From contig CALKIW010000198.1 in the NCBI GenBank assembly GCA_937995875.1, positions 1 to 7,594 of the forward strand: DNA of 7,594 bases. The letters run 5' to 3'. The position numbers and the translations under genes were made by a program. Numbering within the stretch: the stretch's first letter is position 1; every line of letters starts with the position of its first letter. This document shows positions 1 through 5,073 of the stretch, in pieces. The notes below the pieces were generated by a model. That model was not told where the DNA came from. It made no database searches and saw only the letters and a program-made list of their open reading frames with translations. The stretch comes from an uncultured Bacteroidales bacterium. GTDB lineage: Bacteria; Bacteroidota; Bacteroidia; Bacteroidales; Bacteroidaceae.

Positions 1-296
1 ATGTAGAAATAGATTGGGAGGAAAATGAAACTCATTTGAAATGTGTTAGTGCTCATCATGGAAACTTGTTTAAGGCGACTCCGGAAAAACTATATATAAA
101 TTGGGCTGCTGCTATGCAAATACAGTTTCATGTTAGTGACTTGGACCAGACTTGGGAGGGCTCTCGTGAAGAATGGGCAAGGCACTATCTAAAAGTATTT
201 GTAAATAGTGCTGAACAAAGATGTAACAAGATGCGTGAAATGTATGTAAAACCTTTCTTAAAGTACATTAAGGATGATATAATATCCACCCGTTGA
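1..296 (+). CDS. Hypothetical protein, C-terminal part only (5' end outside window)
   Basis: The reading frame is open from the left edge (first full codon at position 3) to TGA at 294-296, giving 97 visible residues with no stop upstream, so this is the tail of a longer gene. A TTG at 36 could act as a start, but nothing favours it. I do not recognise the family. The visible part is soluble-looking and mixed in charge, with several Trp, Tyr and His residues and a likely helical, basic C-terminus (KPFLKYIKDD). There is no membrane segment, signal peptide or recognisable catalytic motif. The stretch is visibly more AT-rich than the genes to its right. It uses a CTA Leu codon (189-191) and a TTA Leu codon (258-260), triplets that are absent in frame from most of the downstream genes. 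It could be an accessory or recently acquired gene; that is inference from composition only. Confidence 0.6.
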   Translation, partial: VEIDWEENETHLKCVSAHHGNLFKATPEKLYINWAAAMQIQFHVSDLDQTWEGSREEWARHYLKVFVNSAEQRCNKMREMYVKPFLKYIKDDIISTR

Positions 297-310
297 CGGG
301 GCGCTTTTCT
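289..310 (+). terminator. Weak candidate terminator at the end of the first gene
   Basis: A 4-bp GC stem (CCCG 289-292, CGGG 297-300) closes a TTGA tetraloop that overlaps the stop codon of the partial gene. It is followed by GCGC and a T-rich run. The stem is short and the T tract does not follow directly, so this is only a possibility. Confidence 0.25.
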
Positions 311-353
311 TATTATTATATTACCATATCTTCCTTTTTACAATGTATTTTCG

Positions 354-361
354 TACATTTG
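354..361 (+). promoter_or_regulatory. Candidate lptB promoter, -7 element TACATTTG
   Basis: TACATTTG matches the Bacteroidota -7 consensus TAnnTTTG exactly and ends 21 bases before the chosen lptB ATG. A clear TTTG -33 element is not visible at the expected distance; that region is only T-rich (TTCCTTTTTA at 331-340). If it is used, the 5' leader would be very short, about 10-20 bases. Confidence 0.5.
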
Positions 362-382
362 CAAGCAAAATCATTCGTCAAG

Positions 383-1189
383 ATGGAATCTGAAAAACTT
401 TCTACCCTCCGTACAGAGGGACTTGTCAAGCGTTATGGTGACCGAACGGTGGCCGACGGCGTGAGCATCAGCGTTCGTCAGGGAGAGATCGTTGGACTCC
501 TCGGCCCTAACGGAGCTGGGAAAACAACATCGTTCTACATGACTACGGGGCTTGTTGTGCCCAATGAAGGCCATGTATATGTAGATGATAAGGAGATAAC
601 CGACTATCCTGTGTACAAGCGTGCGCGGGCAGGGCTCGGCTATTTGCCTCAGGAGGCCAGTGTGTTCAGGAAGTTGAGCGTGGAAGACAACATCATGGCC
701 GTGCTGGAGATGACGAAGCTCACCCATGAGCAACAGTTGGCAAAGTTGGAAAGTCTGATAAACGAATTCCGACTCAACAAGGTGCGTAAGAATAAGGGAG
801 ACCGTCTTTCGGGAGGAGAGCGCCGCCGCACGGAGATAGCGCGCTGTCTGGCCATTGATCCTAAATTTATCATGCTCGATGAGCCTTTCGCGGGGGTAGA
901 CCCTATTGCCGTGGAGGACATACAACACATTGTGTGGCGATTGAAATATCGCAATATCGGTATTCTGATCACCGACCACAACGTGCAGGAAACGCTTTCG
1001 GTGACCGACCGTGCCTACCTGCTTTTCGAGGGTCGTATTCTGTTTCAGGGAAAGCCGGAGGAACTGGCGGCCAACAAGATAGTGCGCAAAAACTATTTGA
1101 GTGAAAACTTTGTATATAGAAAGTTTCAGTCTAACGAAGAAGACCGACGCTTTGCGGAGGAGATGGGAAAGGCTGATGCAGAGGAATAA
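383..1189 (+). CDS. lptB: LptB, ATPase subunit of the lipopolysaccharide export ABC transporter
   Basis: This 268-residue cytoplasmic ATPase powers the LptB2FG complex, which extracts lipopolysaccharide from the inner membrane and pushes it along the Lpt bridge to the outer membrane. The ABC parts are complete: Walker A GPNGAGKT (41-48), Q-loop Gln90 in YLPQEASVFRKLSVEDNI, signature LSGGERRR (142-149), Walker B FIMLDEPF (162-169, catalytic Glu167) and switch His199 in TDHNVQETLSVTDRAY. The Q-loop and H-loop contexts are typical of LptB rather than of generic ABC ATPases, and so is the YLSENF near the end. It is a little longer than the E. coli protein (241), mainly through a charged tail (about 250-268). 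The ATG at 383 is preferred over a TTG at 293, because the family starts here and the candidate promoter lies inside the extension. No lptF, lptG, lptA or lptC is adjacent. Confidence 0.94.
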   Translation: MESEKLSTLRTEGLVKRYGDRTVADGVSISVRQGEIVGLLGPNGAGKTTSFYMTTGLVVPNEGHVYVDDKEITDYPVYKRARAGLGYLPQEASVFRKLSVEDNIMAVLEMTKLTHEQQLAKLESLINEFRLNKVRKNKGDRLSGGERRRTEIARCLAIDPKFIMLDEPFAGVDPIAVEDIQHIVWRLKYRNIGILITDHNVQETLSVTDRAYLLFEGRILFQGKPEELAANKIVRKNYLSENFVYRKFQSNEEDRRFAEEMGKADAEE

Positions 1190-1227
1190 GGGGGGCGAAC
1201 ATCCCCGTTTTCCTGATGACGGGCACA

Positions 1228-1244
1228 TGTCCCAAATAGGGGCG
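1228..1244 (+). terminator. Weak hairpin downstream of lptB
   Basis: TGTCCC (1228-1233) can pair with GGGGCG (1239-1244) around an AAATA loop, with two G-U pairs. It lies 39 bases after the lptB stop and is followed only by an A-rich run, not a T tract. It may help end lptB transcription, but the support is weak. Confidence 0.2.
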
Positions 1245-1254
1245 CATGGTTAAA

Positions 1255-1272
1255 AAAACAAATTTTTGTTTT
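1255..1272. repeat. AT-rich perfect inverted repeat in the lptB-tig gap
   Basis: AAAACAAA (1255-1262) and TTTGTTTT (1265-1272) are perfect inverted copies around a 2-base centre. The repeat sits about 30 bases upstream of the tig -7 element, overlapping where upstream promoter contacts or a regulator could act. With only A-T pairs plus two G-C pairs it would be a poor terminator stem. It may be chance in such AT-rich sequence. Confidence 0.35.
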
Positions 1273-1301
1273 ATATATTAGGTATATTCGTTAATTATGA
1301 G

Positions 1302-1309
1302 TAATTTTG
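1302..1309 (+). promoter_or_regulatory. Candidate tig promoter, -7 element TAATTTTG
   Basis: TAATTTTG fits TAnnTTTG exactly and lies in a very AT-rich stretch 61 bases upstream of the tig ATG, implying a leader of roughly 50 bases. No good TTTG lies at the -33 distance (TTAG at 1278-1281 is nearest). The leader ends in AAAAGAAGAG just before the start codon, a modest purine-rich ribosome site. Confidence 0.5.
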
Positions 1310-1369
1310 CGCTTCAAAATTGCATGTTCCCCCTTTGGATAAATTATAATTATAAATATAAAAGAAGAG

Positions 1370-2725
1370 ATGAAAGTTTCATTTGAAAATCCCGACAAGA
1401 TCAATGCTTTGTTGACCATCACTGTCGAAGAAGATGATTACAAGAATGATGTCGAGAAGACATTGAAAGACTATCGCAAAAAGGCTAATGTGCCCGGCTT
1501 CCGTCCCGGTCAGGTTCCTATGGGAATGATTAAGCGCCAGTTTGGTATGTCTGTCAAGATGGATGCCATCAATAAGTTGGTTGGTAACGAGATACAGAAG
1601 TATATTACTGACAATAAAATCCAAATGCTCGGCGAGCCGTTGGCTTCGGAGAAGCAAGAGCCTCAGGAATTGGAAAAACCTGCACCATATACCTTCATGT
1701 TTGACATTGCCGTTGCACCGGAGTTTGATGTTAAACTCACTGCTAAGGACAAGGTGGATTTCTATGAAATAGATGTCGACGATGCGTTGATAGACCGTCA
1801 AGTTGATATGTTTGCCTCTCGTATGGGAAAATATGAGACGGTGGAGGAATATCAGGAAGGCGATATGCTGAAGGGCGACTTGCGTGAACTCGACGAGAAG
1901 GGTAATACCAAGGAAGACGGTTTGACCGTTGAGGCTGCCATCATCATGCCTAACTATATCAAGACTGACGACCAGAAGAAACTGTTTGATGGAGCCAAGA
2001 GTGGCGATATTATCACCTTTAACCCCCGCAAGGCATATCCTGAGAGCGATACAGAGGTTTCTTCGTTGCTGAAGATTAAAAAGGAGGAGATAGCCGAGCA
2101 TTCGGGAGATTTCAGCTATCAGATTACGGAAATTCAGCGTTTCCAAAACCATGCGGTAGATCAGGAATTGTTTGACCAGACCTTTGGTAAGGATGCTGTG
2201 AAGGACGAGAAAGAGTTTCGTGCCAAGATAGCAGAAGGCTTGAAGGCTCAGCTGGCCAATGACAGCAATTACAAGTTCTTGCTTGATTTGCGCAAGTATG
2301 CAGAAAACAAGGTTGGTGAACTGACCTACCCGGATGCCCTTCTGAAGCGCATCATGAAGAAGAATAACCCGGACAAGGATCAGGAATTCTTCGATAAGAA
2401 CTATGAGCCCAGCATCAAGGAATTGACTTGGAGCCTCATTCGCGGCAAATTGGTGGAACAGGCCGGTATCAAGATCGAGGACGAAGATGTGAAGCAGGCT
2501 GCCCGCGAGATGGCGCGCGCTCAATTCGCACAATACGGTATGAACAACGTTCCGGACGAGTATGTGGACAACTACGCTGACGAGCTGCTGAAAAAGCAGG
2601 AAAGTGTGCAGAACTTCGTTGATCGTGCCATTGACGCGAAGCTGGTGGATGCCGTAAAGGCCATCGTGAAGTTGAACAAGAAGAATGTTTCTTTGGACGA
2701 ATTCAACAAGTTGATGGAGGCGTAA
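1370..2725 (+). CDS. tig: Trigger factor, ribosome-associated chaperone
   Basis: This 451-residue cytosolic chaperone docks at the ribosomal tunnel exit and shields new polypeptides. The N-terminal ribosome-binding domain (about 1-115) carries the docking signature GFRPGQVP at 43-50, followed by MGMIKRQFG. The middle region (about 160-258, starting GDMLKG) occupies the place of the FKBP-type prolyl isomerase domain. It lacks the usual IPGFE-type active-site motif and has diverged strongly, so isomerase activity is doubtful. The C-terminal region (about 259-451) is the charged, helical chaperone cradle, with AREMARAQFAQYGMNNVP and a lysine-rich end. The length matches Bacteroidales trigger factors. 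The ATG at 1370 is the natural family start (MKVSFENPDK). A strong terminator follows 20 bases after the stop, so tig appears to be transcribed alone, though next to clpPX as in many bacteria. In-frame TTA, CTA and TCA codons are absent from essentially the whole gene, as expected of a highly expressed gene. Confidence 0.95.
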   Translation: MKVSFENPDKINALLTITVEEDDYKNDVEKTLKDYRKKANVPGFRPGQVPMGMIKRQFGMSVKMDAINKLVGNEIQKYITDNKIQMLGEPLASEKQEPQELEKPAPYTFMFDIAVAPEFDVKLTAKDKVDFYEIDVDDALIDRQVDMFASRMGKYETVEEYQEGDMLKGDLRELDEKGNTKEDGLTVEAAIIMPNYIKTDDQKKLFDGAKSGDIITFNPRKAYPESDTEVSSLLKIKKEEIAEHSGDFSYQITEIQRFQNHAVDQELFDQTFGKDAVKDEKEFRAKIAEGLKAQLANDSNYKFLLDLRKYAENKVGELTYPDALLKRIMKKNNPDKDQEFFDKNYEPSIKELTWSLIRGKLVEQAGIKIEDEDVKQAAREMARAQFAQYGMNNVPDEYVDNYADELLKKQESVQNFVDRAIDAKLVDAVKAIVKLNKKNVSLDEFNKLMEA

Positions 2726-2745
2726 TCTCATCACAATAGCAAACA

Positions 2746-2782
2746 GGGGGAGCCAAGACGAGTGTTTTGGCTCCCCCCTTTT
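2746..2782 (+). terminator. Strong Rho-independent terminator after tig
   Basis: An 11-bp perfect stem (GGGGGAGCCAA at 2746-2756, TTGGCTCCCCC at 2767-2777) closes a 10-base loop and is followed by CTTTT. It starts 20 bases after the tig stop. The stem is GC-rich and very stable; the T run is short. It separates tig from clpP transcription. Confidence 0.88.
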
Positions 2783-3021
2783 GGGTTATACAGGAAAGGA
2801 TTGGTTGGGCTGGTTGGCGATTGGTTTTCCATGCAAAAGATGATACGGTGTAAACGGGATTTCTGCTTTGTTTGTGCGATAAGAGGACACCTTCCGGAGG
2901 TTGGGGCTCCGTTTTCATACCGTATTTCCAATCGGGTATTTCTGTATTTGCCAAACTTTCAAAATAACCTATATTTTAAAAAAATAATCTCCCTAATCAG
3001 GAGGTTATCGACTTTTTTTAG
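2783..3021 (+). other. tig-clpP intergenic region without a supported gene
   Basis: About 240 bases lie between the tig terminator and the clpP promoter element. The left part has a GGTTGG-rich patch (about 2802-2826) and moderate GC; the right part becomes AT-rich. A small 4-bp inverted repeat (CTCC/GGAG) occurs around 2989-3004. An open frame at 2762-3043 runs through the terminator and has a low-complexity, Phe/Leu/Arg-rich product with no family resemblance, so I do not call it. The stretch may hold clpP regulatory sites, but none is recognisable. Confidence 0.5.
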
Positions 3022-3029
3022 TATCTTTG
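3022..3029 (+). promoter_or_regulatory. Candidate clpP promoter, -7 element TATCTTTG
   Basis: TATCTTTG is a perfect TAnnTTTG match, identical to the element before the tRNA at 7511-7518. It lies 51 bases upstream of the clpP ATG. No TTTG is seen at the -33 distance, so recognition may rely on the -7 element. This would drive clpP-clpX and probably recQ. Confidence 0.6.
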
Positions 3030-3080
3030 TGTTACTAATATGATAAAAAGGACGATAATCTTTTTTTATTTCAATGATAA

Positions 3081-3758
3081 ATGAAAGTTATGAATAAGGA
3101 TTTTAGAAATTATGCGACAAGACATTTGGGAATGAGCGGTATGGTGCTGGACGATGTAGTGAAGGCACAGGCCCGTTATCTCAATCCATATATTCTTGAG
3201 GAGCGTCAGCTTAATGTGACGCAGATGGATGTGTTTTCGCGTCTGATGATGGATCGTATCATCTTTCTCGGCACAGAGATAGACGACTATACAGCCAACA
3301 CATTGCAGGCCCAGTTGCTCTATCTCGACTCTGTGGATAATGGCAAAGACATCTCTATTTATATCAACAGTCCCGGCGGAAGCGTGACTGCCGGGCTGGG
3401 AATCTATGACACCATGCAGTTCATTACGAGCAACGTGGCCACAATCTGTACAGGTATGGCCGCTTCGATGGCTGCCGTGCTGCTTGTTTCCGGTCAGGAG
3501 GGTAAGCGTTCGGCGTTGCCCCATGCCCGTGTGATGATACATCAGCCCTTGGGTGGCGTGCAGGGTCAGGCTTCGGATATAGAGATTGAAGCCCGTGAGA
3601 TTCTGAAGTTCAAGAAAGAACTCTATACCATTATTTCCAATCATTCGCATCAGTCGTATGACAAGGTTTGGAAAGACAGCGACCGCAACTATTGGATGAA
3701 CGCGGAAGAAGCCAAGGAGTATGGTATGATTGATGAAGTGTTGGCACGAAAGAAATAA
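3081..3758 (+). CDS. clpP: ClpP, proteolytic subunit of the Clp protease, with Asn in place of the triad Asp
   Basis: This serine protease forms a double-ring, barrel-shaped chamber and degrades proteins unfolded by ClpX. It has 225 residues. Hallmarks seen are NSPGG followed by SVTAGLGIYDTMQFI, the nucleophile Ser129 in GMAASMAA, and His154 in MIHQPLGG. The third triad position falls in SDRNYWMNAEEA. It is Asn203 (codon AAC at 3687-3689), not the usual Asp. The spacings Ser-His 25 and His-third residue 49 are the same as in E. coli ClpP (97, 122, 171 in mature numbering), so the alignment is firm. The N-terminus is about 18 residues longer than in E. coli, with a Bacteroidota-style segment (YLNPYILEERQLNVTQ). 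An alternative ATG at 3090 gives MNKDFRNYATRHLG, which resembles family starts better and has TGAAAG just upstream; both starts are possible. clpX follows after 11 bases. Confidence 0.95.
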   Translation: MKVMNKDFRNYATRHLGMSGMVLDDVVKAQARYLNPYILEERQLNVTQMDVFSRLMMDRIIFLGTEIDDYTANTLQAQLLYLDSVDNGKDISIYINSPGGSVTAGLGIYDTMQFITSNVATICTGMAASMAAVLLVSGQEGKRSALPHARVMIHQPLGGVQGQASDIEIEAREILKFKKELYTIISNHSHQSYDKVWKDSDRNYWMNAEEAKEYGMIDEVLARKK

Positions 3759-3769
3759 GGAAGCAGGAA

Positions 3770-5023
3770 ATGGCGAAGAAAGTTTGCAGTTTTTGTGGAA
3801 GAAACGAAGATGAAGTAGGGTTCCTTATTACCGGACTTAACGGCTATATTTGCGATAGCTGTGCAGCACAGGCTTATAATATTGTGCGGCAAAGTGGAAT
3901 ATTGGAGGAAGCGGTTGAAGAACCTGAGTCCGACAAGCCCGACAAGCCTTACAAGCCCGGAAAGAAAATTCCCAAGCCAAAGGAAATCAAAGCCTATCTT
4001 GACGAATATATCATCGGTCAGGACGAGGCAAAGCGTTATCTGGCTGTTGCGGTGTACAATCATTATAAGCGTCTGCTGCAACCGGATGATGAGGATGGCG
4101 TGCAAATAGAGAAGAGCAATATTATCATGGTGGGCTCGACGGGGACGGGAAAAACTCTGTTGGCGCGTACTATTGCTACACTGCTCGATGTTCCTTTCAC
4201 CATAGTAGATGCCACCGTGTTTACCGAGGCTGGCTATGTGGGTGAGGATGTGGAAAGTATATTGAGTCGTTTGCTGCAGGTGGCCAACTATGATGTGGCG
4301 GCAGCAGAACGCGGTATTGTGTTCATCGACGAGATAGACAAGATAGCACGTAAGAGCGACAATCCCAGCATTACACGTGATGTGAGTGGAGAAGGAGTGC
4401 AGCAAGGACTGCTGAAGCTCCTCGAAGGCACGACGGTGAATGTGCCGCCTAAGGGTGGACGGAAACATCCGGACCAAGACTATATTCACGTGGATACCAA
4501 GAACATCCTCTTTATATGTGGTGGAGCCTTTGATGGTATAGAACGCAAGATTGCCCAAAGACTCAATACCCATGTGGTAGGCTATAGTTCGGTGCAGAAC
4601 ACGCGAAACATAGACAAGGGTGACTTGATGAAGTATATCTTGCCTCAGGATTTGAAGTCGTTTGGGCTGATACCGGAACTTATCGGTCGTGTGCCGGTGC
4701 TGACCTATCTGAATCCGCTCGACCGAAAGGCATTGCGTCGCATCTTGGTGGAGCCTAAAAACTCCATCGTCAAGCAGTTTGTGAAACTGTTTGCCATGGA
4801 TCATATCACGCTCACCTTTTCTGAAGAGGCCTTAGACTTTATGGTAGATAAGGCTGTGGAATACAAACTTGGCGCACGAGGACTGCGTTCCATAGTGGAA
4901 TCTGTGATTATGGATGCAATGTATGATGTGCCTTCGCGTCGTATCAAGAAGTTTGAGGTGACACTTGATTATGCCAAGACGCAACTTGACAAAGCACATA
5001 TGCAGAAGCTCGAATCTGCATAA
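3770..5023 (+). CDS. clpX: ClpX, AAA+ unfoldase of the ClpXP protease
   Basis: This ring-forming ATPase recognises tagged proteins, unfolds them and threads them into ClpP. It has 417 residues, close to E. coli ClpX (424). The N-terminal zinc domain has four cysteines (C6, C9, C28, C31). A short linker repeats a Lys-Pro pattern (DKPDKPYKPGKK, about 56-67). The AAA+ core has Walker A GSTGTGKT (122-129), pore-1 loop GYVG within EAGYVGEDVE, Walker B FIDEID (Asp187, Glu188), the substrate-gripping RKH loop in GGRKHPDQD, and sensor-2 GARGLR (368-373, Arg370). At 270-272, where E. coli has the IGF tripeptide that docks on ClpP, the sequence is VGY. ATG 3770 is the clear family start (MAKKVCSFCG), preceded by AAGGAAGCAGG. 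The 11-base gap after clpP indicates co-transcription and a shared complex. Confidence 0.97.
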   Translation: MAKKVCSFCGRNEDEVGFLITGLNGYICDSCAAQAYNIVRQSGILEEAVEEPESDKPDKPYKPGKKIPKPKEIKAYLDEYIIGQDEAKRYLAVAVYNHYKRLLQPDDEDGVQIEKSNIIMVGSTGTGKTLLARTIATLLDVPFTIVDATVFTEAGYVGEDVESILSRLLQVANYDVAAAERGIVFIDEIDKIARKSDNPSITRDVSGEGVQQGLLKLLEGTTVNVPPKGGRKHPDQDYIHVDTKNILFICGGAFDGIERKIAQRLNTHVVGYSSVQNTRNIDKGDLMKYILPQDLKSFGLIPELIGRVPVLTYLNPLDRKALRRILVEPKNSIVKQFVKLFAMDHITLTFSEEALDFMVDKAVEYKLGARGLRSIVESVIMDAMYDVPSRRIKKFEVTLDYAKTQLDKAHMQKLESA

Positions 5024-5038
5024 CACTATATTGAAGCC

Positions 5039-5065
5039 ATGAAGGAAACTGTGGCTTAAGGAGGT
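5039..5065 (+). promoter_or_regulatory. recQ ribosome binding site overlapping a six-codon mini-ORF
   Basis: TAAGGAGGT (5057-5065) is an almost full complement of the 16S anti-Shine-Dalgarno, 8 bases before the ATG at 5074. Sites this complete are unusual in Bacteroidota and none occurs before the other genes here. It settles the recQ start at 5074 (or the next codon, ATG 5077). A tiny frame ATG-TAA at 5039-5059 (MKETVA) ends with its stop inside the site, which could couple translation, but this may be chance. Confidence 0.6.
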
Positions 5066-5073
5066 CTGATTCT

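Noticed and set aside
293..382. 30-residue N-terminal extension of LptB from a TTG at 293
   Set aside because: LptB proteins begin near the ATG at 383, and the candidate promoter at 354-361 lies within the extension. The extension would also overlap the stop of the first gene.
1190..1250. GC-rich stretch after lptB as a riboswitch or structured RNA
   Set aside because: It has only short, competing stems and no recognisable conserved core; the best hairpin is listed as a weak terminator candidate.
1379..2734. 451-codon open frame on the minus strand opposite tig (and similar ones opposite lptB, clpP, clpX and recQ)
   Set aside because: All share the codon register of the sense gene and result from lack of TTA, CTA and TCA codons. 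Their products are biased and match no family, while the sense products are clear.
2703..2954. Two minus-strand frames (83 and 66 codons) across the tig terminator
   Set aside because: They overlap each other, the tig end and the terminator, with no family resemblance and no promoter or ribosome site.
2762..3043. 93-codon open frame on the + strand between tig and clpP
   Set aside because: It starts inside the stem-loop of the tig terminator and runs through the clpP promoter element. The product looks like translated noncoding sequence.
3918..3970. Short repeat (GACAAGCC-like units) in the clpX linker as a possible tandem repeat locus
   Set aside because: It has only two or three imperfect units and encodes the flexible Lys-Pro linker between the zinc domain and the AAA+ core.
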